From Legionella genomosp. 1 (GTDB taxonomy: Bacteria; Pseudomonadota; Gammaproteobacteria; Legionellales; Legionellaceae), in contig CAMDJY010000115.1 in the NCBI GenBank assembly GCA_945901145.1, positions 1 through 5,450 on the forward strand: 5,450 bases of DNA, given 5' to 3'. The position numbers and the translations under genes are program-made. Below, piece after piece: positions 1-5,450 of the stretch (position 1 is the stretch's first letter; every line of letters begins with the position of its first letter). The notes under the pieces are model-generated. The model worked only from the letters and a program-made list of their open reading frames with translations, had not been told where the DNA came from and did no database searches.

Positions 1-1
1 G

Positions 2-1279
2 ATTGACTGTAATAATTTTTATGCTTCATGTGAGCGTTTATTTCGTCCTGATTTAAGACATACGCCGATTGTTGTGCTTAGTAACAACGATGGTTGTGTC
101 ATCGCGCGTTCTAATGAAGCTAAGGCTCTCGGTATTCAAATGGGTGTGCCATTTTTTCAAATTAAATCCCTGATTAAAAATCACCATGTTGCCGTATTTT
201 CATCAAATTATACGTTATATGGTGATTTATCACAGCGGGTGATGCGTGTCATTGAGGAAACTTGGGCAGAGGTTGAGATTTATTCGATTGATGAAGCATT
301 TTTAGATTTAAGTAGGTTAGTAGCACATGAACATGATGCATTTTGTCTGCAATTGCAGCAAAAAATCTTACGTTATACAGGTATTCCGACGTCAATTGGT
401 ATTGGATCTACCAAAACACTGGCAAAAGCTGCAAATTTTTTAGCGAAAAAAAAATTAAAAATCCCGGTGTTTAATATTTCTCAGACGAACTTTTGGTTAG
501 CGCATATAGACGTTGCTGATGTATGGGGGATTGGTCGACAATGGACTGTCAAGCTTAAACAGCAGGGGATTCAGACTGCGTTTGATTTGTCACAATTAAA
601 TCCACATCAAATCAAAAGACAATATAACATCGTATTGATGCGGACAGTTATGGAGCTACAGGGTATTCGGTGTCATGGCATAGAAGATACTAAACCTAAG
701 CAATCGATTATGTCCTCTAAAAGTTTTGGTCAGATGCAAACGCAACTGAGCGATTTATTGCAAGCGGTGAGTTGTCATGCAGCACGTGCTTGTGAAAAAG
801 CACGTGCTCAGAATCTACTGGCAACAAACGTACATGTTTTTTTACGCAGCAATCCTTTTCGTCAAGATTTAAAGCAATATGTGAACAGTATAGAATACCG
901 CTTGGTGAATCCAACACATGATACACGTAGCATTACACAAGTGGCCATGAGATCTTTAACAAAATTATTTAAAACAGGTATTTATTATAAAAAAGTCGGC
1001 GTGATGCTTGGAGAGTTGATCCCTAAAAATCCTACACAACCAGATATGTTTAATCCGATTACGGAACAAGACGCACAAAAGAGCGAACAATTAATGCTAG
1101 TTTTTGATAAAATCAATGCCCGTTTCGGTAGTCATACCGTGCGTCTTGCAGCAGAGGGGTACCATCAAGCTTGGAAAATGCGTTCTGAATTGCGTTCTCC
1201 TGGTTATACGACGCGCTGGTCTGAGCTACCCATTGTGAATTCTAGAATAAACAAAAATAATAATACTAATCAAAAATAG
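2..1279 (+). CDS. umuC: DNA polymerase V catalytic subunit UmuC (5' end cut by window)
   Basis: Y-family translesion DNA polymerase; in known bacteria it works with processed UmuD as error-prone Pol V in the SOS response. The frame is open from base 2, so the GTG at 74 is an internal Val codon and the true start lies just outside. Comparison with remembered E. coli UmuC (422 aa) suggests about four missing residues and about 429 in total. Visible catalytic features are the metal-binding Asp at 5-7 (D6 equivalent), the steric-gate Tyr of the NNFYASCE segment, and the SIDEAF motif with its Asp-Glu pair at 290-295 (D101/E102). The [17 protein letters not shown] segment is typical of UmuC. A clamp-binding-like QPDMF lies at 1037-1051, and the C-terminal DUF4113-like part ends in [11 protein letters not shown]. 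The last residues ([13 protein letters not shown]) exceed E. coli UmuC and overlap the convergent permease gene. A umuD partner would be upstream, unseen. DinB is ruled out by the UmuC-specific N-terminal and C-terminal blocks. Confidence 0.95.
   Translation: MDCNNFYASCERLFRPDLRHTPIVVLSNNDGCVIARSNEAKALGIQMGVPFFQIKSLIKNHHVAVFSSNYTLYGDLSQRVMRVIEETWAEVEIYSIDEAFLDLSRLVAHEHDAFCLQLQQKILRYTGIPTSIGIGSTKTLAKAANFLAKKKLKIPVFNISQTNFWLAHIDVADVWGIGRQWTVKLKQQGIQTAFDLSQLNPHQIKRQYNIVLMRTVMELQGIRCHGIEDTKPKQSIMSSKSFGQMQTQLSDLLQAVSCHAARACEKARAQNLLATNVHVFLRSNPFRQDLKQYVNSIEYRLVNPTHDTRSITQVAMRSLTKLFKTGIYYKKVGVMLGELIPKNPTQPDMFNPITEQDAQKSEQLMLVFDKINARFGSHTVRLAAEGYHQAWKMRSELRSPGYTTRWSELPIVNSRINKNNNTNQK
446..454 (+). 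repeat. A9 homopolymer inside umuC
   Basis: Nine consecutive A residues encode three Lys codons of the AAKKKLK-like segment. By reading the frames, losing one A brings a TAA in the next codon but one. Gaining one A brings a TAA seven codons after the tract. Slippage in replication or transcription would therefore truncate UmuC at roughly 155-160 residues, after the SIDEAF motif. The tract is observed; any functional role is inference. Confidence 0.6.
781..808. repeat. Pair of identical 10-bp palindromes in umuC
   Basis: AGCACGTGCT occurs at 781-790 and again at 799-808, separated by TGTGAAAA. Each copy is its own reverse complement. The two copies can also pair with each other as a 10-bp stem with an 8-base loop. 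Both copies encode Ala-Arg-Ala in the [10 protein letters not shown] segment of UmuC, so repeated codon use may fully explain it. No T-tract follows, so it is not a terminator. Confidence 0.5.
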
Positions 1280-2035
1280 GGCGTAAAGGATTTTTAAAAC
1301 AGATTCTGAGAGTATGTTGCTTATTTTTGCGCCATATGATGCGGATATAATGCAAAAAGGAGTGAGCATGACAACCGATAACATATTCACATAGCCCCAA
1401 GAAAATTGAGCTAAATTGGTTTCGTGAATGCTGCTAGCAATCATACCTATGGTTCCAAGCAGACCAACGAGTACGCCGGTGACTGATGAAAGCGCAATCG
1501 CTTGTTTTAAAGGGTGCTGATAGTAGGTAAAAAAAGGAATCGTCATGGTGCCACCACCAATCCCTAATAAAACCGACAACGCACCAACTACAAACCCGAC
1601 GAAGGCGCAGGAGATAAACGGTATTTTTTTTACTATGTTATTCTCTGGTGGTGTTTGCTTAAATAGCATATACAAGACGCAGATGCACAAATAGCCAATA
1701 AAAAAATATTGTAAAGTACTAGATGATATGCGATCAAATATAAAAATCGTTAATAATAAGCCCAGACTCACACAAGGGATCCATATTTTAAGGATGTTTG
1801 TGTCAATATTGCCCTGTTGATATTGTTTGTACGATGCAGATAACGTGCTGGGGATAATAATTGCAAGCGACGTTGCCACAGCTTGATGCATGACTTGCGC
1901 CGATGATGCCCCTAATTTAGGCAATAAAAACAGAAATAATGGAATTAAAAAACACCCGCCACCAAGACCAAACAAACCTGCAGCAAATCCTGAAAACATG
2001 CCACCTAAGATAAAATAAGTCAATAAAATAAGCAT
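1226..2035 (-). CDS. TauE/SafE family membrane permease (sulfite exporter TauE-like)
   Basis: Polytopic inner-membrane protein of 269 aa, within the usual 250-270 aa of the TauE/SafE (formerly DUF81) family. Known members are linked to export of sulfite, sulfoacetate or other organic anions; the substrate here cannot be read from sequence. The family's internal duplication is clear: [12 protein letters not shown] followed by an IP at residues 16-32, and [12 protein letters not shown] followed by TIP at residues 151-167. Each is followed by a small helix ([20 protein letters not shown]). About eight hydrophobic segments are visible, and the last one (about 247-263) reaches almost to the C terminus. 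The ATG start is firm because an in-frame TAA lies three codons upstream. The ribosome-binding site is weak (TTAAGATGAT). The 3' end overlaps umuC by 54 bases tail-to-tail. The gene follows a small membrane-protein gene on the same strand with a hairpin between, and I see no convincing promoter of its own. No sulfur-metabolism gene is nearby to suggest a substrate. Confidence 0.9.
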   Translation of the reverse strand: MLILLTYFILGGMFSGFAAGLFGLGGGCFLIPLFLFLLPKLGASSAQVMHQAVATSLAIIIPSTLSASYKQYQQGNIDTNILKIWIPCVSLGLLLTIFIFDRISSSTLQYFFIGYLCICVLYMLFKQTPPENNIVKKIPFISCAFVGFVVGALSVLLGIGGGTMTIPFFTYYQHPLKQAIALSSVTGVLVGLLGTIGMIASSIHETNLAQFSWGYVNMLSVVMLTPFCIISASYGAKISNILSESVLKILYALFLISIIIFVYSRIHNG

Positions 2036-2060
2036 ATCATCTTAATCAATCAAAATTTTT

Positions 2061-2081
2061 TCAGGGCGCTTAGCGCCCTGA
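2061..2081 (-). terminator. Intergenic hairpin, probable rho-independent terminator
   Basis: A perfect GC-rich inverted repeat of 9 base pairs (TCAGGGCGC / GCGCCCTGA) with a 3-base loop starts 7 bases after the stop codon of the small membrane-protein gene. On the minus strand it is followed by AAAAAATTTTG, so the T run is short and displaced from the stem. On the plus strand the stem is followed by TTGGTTTT, which is also imperfect. Placement favours termination of the minus-strand small gene before the permease, perhaps incompletely. The stem is certain; terminator function is inferred. Confidence 0.55.
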
Positions 2082-2088
2082 TTGGTTT

Positions 2089-2505
2089 TCAGTGTGCCAT
2101 AGAAAATCTAAAAGATGAACCAGCGTCAGGCGTGGGGTCTAATGCTTCACCCAGCATACATAAACCTACACCTACAGAAAAGACTAATGCAGCAGCAGCC
2201 CATCCAGCTAATAATAAAGCACCAACTTGAGGTACGCCAAGTGCAGCCGATAATACGACCGCAATACCTGTTGAAACGAGAGATATTCCCAGAAAAGGAC
2301 CAGGTGCTTGCTTGAAAAATAAACCACCAAGAACAAAACCGGTTAAAAATTCGTTTCTTTGCTTAAGTGCATAGTTTAATAGTACTAAATCAATAGCAAT
2401 TGTACCGACAACCGCCATTACAAAAAGTCCAGCGCCACCACCACACATCAGAATCACACCTAAGATGTGACTAGTGTTTGACGCTGCTTTCTTTAGAGAT
2501 GTCAT
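2089..2505 (-). CDS. Small glycine/alanine-rich multi-pass membrane protein, unknown function
   Basis: I do not recognise a family for this 138-aa protein. It has a short basic N terminus (MTSLKKAASN), then a long hydrophobic stretch at about residues 13-47 containing CGGGAG. A short loop with KQRNE follows, then hydrophobic segments at about 52-64, 71-91 and 95-118. The C-terminal tail is polar and non-hydrophobic (EALDPTPDAGSSFRFSMAH). That suggests three or four membrane helices rich in Gly and small residues; there is no cleavable signal peptide with a clear cleavage site. The ATG is supported by TAGGA at 2516-2520, ten bases upstream for the AGGA core. The gene starts 42 bases after the nadA stop, has a good promoter-like sequence over that stop, and is followed at once by a hairpin, so it looks like a separate transcription unit. 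Being real is supported by this signal order and by membrane-protein composition. A small holin-like or lineage-specific membrane protein are options, neither supported by any motif. Confidence 0.75.
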   Translation of the reverse strand: MTSLKKAASNTSHILGVILMCGGGAGLFVMAVVGTIAIDLVLLNYALKQRNEFLTGFVLGGLFFKQAPGPFLGISLVSTGIAVVLSAALGVPQVGALLLAGWAAAALVFSVGVGLCMLGEALDPTPDAGSSFRFSMAH

Positions 2506-2515
2506 ATTAAAAATA

Positions 2516-2520
2516 TCCTA
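2516..2520 (-). promoter_or_regulatory. Ribosome-binding site of the small membrane-protein gene
   Basis: Reads TAGGA on the minus strand. The AGGA core is separated from the ATG at 2503-2505 by ten AT-rich bases. It supports the chosen start. Confidence 0.6.
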
Positions 2521-2541
2521 AAACAAAAATCAATATGTTAA

Positions 2542-2570
2542 ATTGTATTACATTTTTTCTGTAATCTCAA
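2542..2570 (-). promoter_or_regulatory. Sigma-70-like promoter of the small membrane-protein gene
   Basis: On the minus strand, a -35 box TTGAGA (2565-2570, five of six matches to TTGACA) and a -10 box TACAAT (2542-2547, five of six matches to TATAAT) are separated by exactly 17 bases. The nadA stop codon (2548-2550) lies inside the spacer, directly before the -10 box. Transcription would start near 2535 and give a leader of about 30 bases that holds the TAGGA ribosome-binding site. Activity is inferred from sequence alone. Confidence 0.55.
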
Positions 2571-3885
2571 TCATTCTTCGTAATGCTTGTTTTGCATTTT
2601 GCACGATCCATTGTTGATCGTCTACTATTAAGCGTTGTCGGGTGCCGGTGAACTCGTTGACTTGATCGCCTGGTTTGACGGTATGATAATCCATAGTTTT
2701 GCCTTGACGCAGTAAGTCAATTAATGCAACGAGGTGTGGAGGATCATTGCGTGACATGGTCGCACAACCACACCCCATGCTGGTTTGATGCTGCAATTTG
2801 GCGTCAGCCATATTAACGACATGAATGCCAAGGGCGCTGCAATGCTGTTTTAAATTTTCAACCATGTGATTTTCAGTAGCGATGGCGTAACGCTTGGTTT
2901 TCGCACGATCATGGACCACATAATCCCAAATAAAAGCAGTAGAACCAGAATGTTCTGTGACACGAATGAGTTCATTTCTACACTCAGGATGGGCGATGGT
3001 TGTGAACCCTTGATCTTGCCAATAATGACACATTTCAGCAGTAAAATGCGTATGAACGGCACATTGACTCGAGAATAAAATTAATTCTGCTTGATCAAAT
3101 GTTTTTAACATATTGTTATCTTGTGCTTCTAACGAAAATTGGGCGCCTTGTGTGCCTGCTGGCCAATAAGCAAGATTTTTTATGTTAAGCCATTGAGCTA
3201 CGTTTTCCCCCATATGTTGATCTGGAATAAACAAAATTTTCTTGTTTTGTTGCTGCGCCCATTGAAAAATTTTTTTAACATTTGAACTCGTACATACTGC
3301 GCCACCTTGTGCGCCAGTCATGGCTTTGAGACGCCCCGAAGTGTTCATATAGCAAACAGGTAGAATATTATTTTCACCATAGCGCGCATTTAAATCTTGA
3401 AAAGCCGGCGCCACCATAAAATCTTTGGCAAGCATTTCCATGGTACAACCTGATTTAGGGTTTGTAATATAAACTTGTTGGTTATCTTGTGCAAGAATAC
3501 TGATGGATTCTGCCATAAAATGCACAGCAGATTCGATAATCACGGTTTTTTCAGGATGATTTTCAGCCATTAATGCGAGTTGATATGAATCTCCAACTTG
3601 ACCGCCAAATTGTTCTACGAGTTTTACAATATCCCCACCCATATAATAATGTGCGAGTAAGAGTAGTTGTGGCCCAAAATGGTCTTGAGCTTTTTGCATG
3701 TATGGCGTCATCCATTGCAAAATAGTCGTCAATTTACGATCAGGGAGCGCTAAATAAGATTCGGCATAAGGCATAAAATCTTCAGGATACCAATCAAGAG
3801 GGTAATCACGCTGGCAGATTTCCATGTCTTGATGAATCGTCATGATGGTTTTTTGAGGTTGATAAGTTGTATATTGATCAAACAT
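2548..3885 (-). CDS. nadA: Quinolinate synthase NadA, long Bacillus-like form
   Basis: Cytoplasmic 4Fe-4S enzyme that condenses iminoaspartate from NadB with dihydroxyacetone phosphate to quinolinate in de novo NAD synthesis. At 445 aa it is longer than E. coli NadA (347 aa) and Bacillus subtilis NadA (368 aa). Segments such as KAMTGAQGGA, ILFIPDQHMGENVA and ATMSRNDPPHL match the Bacillus-like (type 3) form as I recall it. Active-site motifs visible are LAHYY (77-81), GDS (98-100), HFMAE (122-126), YMNTS (179-183), TSSN (199-202), HPE (299-301) and GST (314-316). The expected cluster ligands are C147 (SGC), C275 (SQCAVH) and C372 of the CGC motif (C374 as alternative). About 37 extra N-terminal residues and about 25 near the C terminus exceed the Bacillus protein. 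The ATG at 3883-3885 is preferred over a TTG at 3901-3903, which would overlap nadB. It begins five bases after the nadB stop, so the two are probably cotranscribed and translationally coupled. Confidence 0.95.
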   Translation of the reverse strand: MFDQYTTYQPQKTIMTIHQDMEICQRDYPLDWYPEDFMPYAESYLALPDRKLTTILQWMTPYMQKAQDHFGPQLLLLAHYYMGGDIVKLVEQFGGQVGDSYQLALMAENHPEKTVIIESAVHFMAESISILAQDNQQVYITNPKSGCTMEMLAKDFMVAPAFQDLNARYGENNILPVCYMNTSGRLKAMTGAQGGAVCTSSNVKKIFQWAQQQNKKILFIPDQHMGENVAQWLNIKNLAYWPAGTQGAQFSLEAQDNNMLKTFDQAELILFSSQCAVHTHFTAEMCHYWQDQGFTTIAHPECRNELIRVTEHSGSTAFIWDYVVHDRAKTKRYAIATENHMVENLKQHCSALGIHVVNMADAKLQHQTSMGCGCATMSRNDPPHLVALIDLLRQGKTMDYHTVKPGDQVNEFTGTRQRLIVDDQQWIVQNAKQALRRMIEITEKM

Positions 3886-3890
3886 AGTAT

Positions 3891-5450
3891 TTACTCGATA
3901 CAAAAAGGGTTCTGTGGTGCATTCAAACGAGAGATGCTTTCCTCTGCGCGTGCGTTTTTCATAGGAAAATCATCTCGGTAATGGCCTCCTCGAGATTCTC
4001 TTCTGGCTAAAGCTTGCGATACGATAAGCTCAGCGTTTAATATTATATTACGTAATTCAATAAAGTCACGTGTTATACAATGTGTCCAATAATATTCTTC
4101 GATGATGGCTTTGCGTTTTCTAATCAATTGTAATAAATCTTGCAGGCCTGCCTCGGTCCTTACAATGCCTGCATAGGAAGTCATTTCTCCTCTGAGGCTT
4201 CGCCAATGGGCGTTAATTTGACTAGCTCGTCGACTATTCACTTTAGAGGGTGCATTCCATGAAAGAATGGATGGTTCCATCTCAAAGGGACGTTCAATAT
4301 CCGTGAGGCTGGTTCGAGCTGCATGAGAGGCTATAACGATGGCTTCTAAAAGAGAATTACTTGCTAGGCGATTCGCGCCATGTAATCCCGTGAATCCAAC
4401 TTCACCAATTGCGTATAAACGCCGTAAGTCTGTTTTGCCTTCTAGGTTGGTTAAAACTCCACCACACTGATAATGCGCAGCAGGAACAACTGGAATCATA
4501 TCTTGGCTCATATCAATGCCAATCGAGCTCAGCGTTGAATAAATCTGAGGAAAGCGTTGACTTAAAAAGGCTTTAGATTGGTGGGTAATGTCTAAATAGA
4601 CATAATCAGAATGGCTTTGTTCTATCTCGTTGAAGATAGCGCGTGAAACGACATCACGCGTTGCTAGTTCTAGCTGTATTGGCGCATAGCGTGTCATAAA
4701 ACGCTCACCAGTCTCAGCATGACGTAAAATAGCACCTTCACCACGAACTGCTTCAGAAATTAAAAAATTAGTTAAGCTTGAGTGGTGGAGTAACGTTGGA
4801 TGAAATTGGTAAAACTCCATATTGCCAACCCGAGCTCCAGCTCGATAAGCCATGGCCACACCGTCTCCAGTCGCGACGATAGGGTTTGATGTATAACGAT
4901 AAGTTTTTCCCGCCCCACCGGTTGCAAGAATCACACAGCGAGAGATACAGGTATGAATTTTATTGGTTTGCGCATCCAGAATATAGGCGCCCAGCACCTC
5001 ACCTTGATGATCGGTTCGGTGAGGAAAATCTTGTGTGATTAAATTAACGGCAATATGGTGTTCAAAAAAATAAATTTGTGGATATTTTTGTGCGTTACTC
5101 AACAGGGTGTCGATTAAATTTAATCCAGTTTGATCGCCGGAGTGGACAATGCGCCGATGTTCGTGACCACCTTCTTGGGCAAGGGCATAATCTCCATCTG
5201 GTTCTCGGTCAAAAGGCACGGCATAGCTTTGTAATTGTGCAATCGCTGTGGGACCTTGGCGGATAATCAATTCAACGGCAGGTTGATGGCATAGCCCATC
5301 TCCAGCGTTAAGTGTATCGTTGATGTGCGATGCAAATGAATCTGTTTGACTCAAAACTGCAGCAATTCCGCCCTGAGCATATCGACTATTGCCTTCGGCG
5401 AGTTCAGACTTAGAAAACAAAGCAATCTTGAGTTTTGGATTCAATTGTAA
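3891..5450 (-). CDS. nadB: L-aspartate oxidase NadB (N terminus cut by window)
   Basis: FAD-dependent cytoplasmic enzyme that oxidises L-aspartate to iminoaspartate, the first step of de novo NAD synthesis, using oxygen or fumarate as acceptor in known members. The frame is open to the last base, so the TTG codon at 5442-5444 is not the start. By alignment with remembered E. coli NadB (540 aa), about 24 residues are missing, including the GxGxxG FAD-binding motif. Visible family blocks are RYAQGGIAAV, EGGHEHRRIVHSGD, FHPTLLH, EAVRGEGA, RDVVSRAI, PAAHYQCGG, GEVGFTGLHGANRLASNSLLE and, in the C-terminal helical domain, ESRGGHYRDDFP. Equivalents of E. coli catalytic or substrate residues H244, R290, H351 and R386 are all present. 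SdhA and FrdA are excluded by the EGGHEHRR and GLHGANRLASNS pattern and by the adjoining nadA. The promoter, and any NadR/NadQ/NrtR-type control site, would lie outside the window. Confidence 0.96.
   Translation of the reverse strand, partial: LQLNPKLKIALFSKSELAEGNSRYAQGGIAAVLSQTDSFASHINDTLNAGDGLCHQPAVELIIRQGPTAIAQLQSYAVPFDREPDGDYALAQEGGHEHRRIVHSGDQTGLNLIDTLLSNAQKYPQIYFFEHHIAVNLITQDFPHRTDHQGEVLGAYILDAQTNKIHTCISRCVILATGGAGKTYRYTSNPIVATGDGVAMAYRAGARVGNMEFYQFHPTLLHHSSLTNFLISEAVRGEGAILRHAETGERFMTRYAPIQLELATRDVVSRAIFNEIEQSHSDYVYLDITHQSKAFLSQRFPQIYSTLSSIGIDMSQDMIPVVPAAHYQCGGVLTNLEGKTDLRRLYAIGEVGFTGLHGANRLASNSLLEAIVIASHAARTSLTDIERPFEMEPSILSWNAPSKVNSRRASQINAHWRSLRGEMTSYAGIVRTEAGLQDLLQLIRKRKAIIEEYYWTHCITRDFIELRNIILNAELIVSQALARRESRGGHYRDDFPMKNARAEESISRLNAPQNPFCIE
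3894..3897 (-). promoter_or_regulatory. Weak ribosome-binding site of nadA inside the nadB end
   Basis: On the minus strand the sequence before the nadA ATG reads CGAG followed by TAAATACT. The GAG core sits eight bases from the start and is the last sense codon (Glu) of nadB. The weak match suggests that ribosomes finishing nadB help initiate nadA. It supports the ATG over the upstream TTG. Confidence 0.45.

Noticed and set aside
74..76. GTG as the start codon of umuC
   Set aside because: The frame is open back to base 2, and the upstream residues ([18 protein letters not shown]) match the conserved UmuC N terminus, so this GTG is an internal Val codon.
717..926. Minus-strand open frame inside umuC
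   Set aside because: It lies opposite a highly conserved polymerase coding region and has no recognisable product or ribosome-binding site.
1624..1631. A8 tract in the permease gene as a phase-variation switch
   Set aside because: It is only eight bases in a Lys-Lys-Ile segment of an AT-rich gene and is not near the start or promoter; it is weaker than the A9 tract in umuC.
2115..2315. Plus-strand open frame opposite the small membrane protein
   Set aside because: It is rich in Gln, Leu and Pro, as expected from the antisense of Gly/Ala/Leu codons. The minus-strand reading has a promoter, a ribosome-binding site and a coherent membrane profile.
2850..3078. Two open frames (both strands) within nadA
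   Set aside because: They are out-of-frame shadows of the conserved NadA region around HPEC and GST.
2980..3294. C198 (CTSSN) and C302 (HPEC) as NadA cluster ligands
   Set aside because: In characterised NadA proteins the ligands lie in the GC, xCxVH and CP/CxC motifs, here C147, C275 and C372. The two other Cys are in substrate-binding segments and are not conserved as ligands.
3886..3903. TTG-initiated, longer nadA starting at 3903
   Set aside because: It would overlap the end of nadB. The ATG at 3883-3885 has a GAG core eight bases upstream and gives a tight 5-base gap.
5078..5266. Plus-strand open frame opposite nadB
   Set aside because: It is antisense to the conserved EGGHEHRR region of NadB and has no supporting signals.
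5442..5444. TTG as the start of nadB
   Set aside because: The frame continues to the window edge, and the protein begins in the middle of the FAD-binding fold, lacking GxGxxG, so the gene is cut off, not short.
1..5450. A defence island, mobile element or other new multi-gene system
   Set aside because: All genes but one belong to well-known housekeeping families, and no transposase, integrase, attachment repeat, CRISPR or toxin-antitoxin pattern is visible.

Overview
The window is an AT-rich bacterial chromosomal segment, densely packed, and reads as ordinary core genome with a few local oddities. UmuC and NadB both align closely with their Escherichia coli homologues, so a low-GC gammaproteobacterium is plausible. 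A relative of Legionella or Coxiella would fit, but that is a guess. There are no rRNA, tRNA, CRISPR, insertion-sequence or phage signatures. No stretch longer than about 55 bases lacks a coding sequence.

Left part (2-1279, + strand): most of umuC, the catalytic subunit of the error-prone DNA polymerase V. Only about four N-terminal residues are cut off by the window edge. Its 3' end runs 54 bases into the convergent gene, and codon boundaries match on the two strands.

Middle (1226-2505, - strand): a TauE/SafE-type membrane permease, an intergenic hairpin, and a small glycine- and alanine-rich membrane protein of unknown function. The small gene has a good sigma-70-like promoter placed across the nadA stop codon.

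Right part (2548-5450, - strand): the nadB-nadA operon, with nadB cut at its N terminus by the window edge. L-aspartate oxidase (NadB) makes iminoaspartate. Quinolinate synthase (NadA, 4Fe-4S enzyme) condenses it with dihydroxyacetone phosphate to give quinolinate, the precursor of NAD. This NadA belongs to the longer, Bacillus-like form and carries extra N- and C-terminal sequence.

Reading leftward on the minus strand, the order is nadB, nadA, small membrane protein, hairpin, permease. It then collides tail-to-tail with umuC. I found no evidence of a new multi-gene system. The points most worth checking are the umuC/permease overlap, the extended NadA, the orphan membrane protein with its own promoter, and an A9 tract in umuC.
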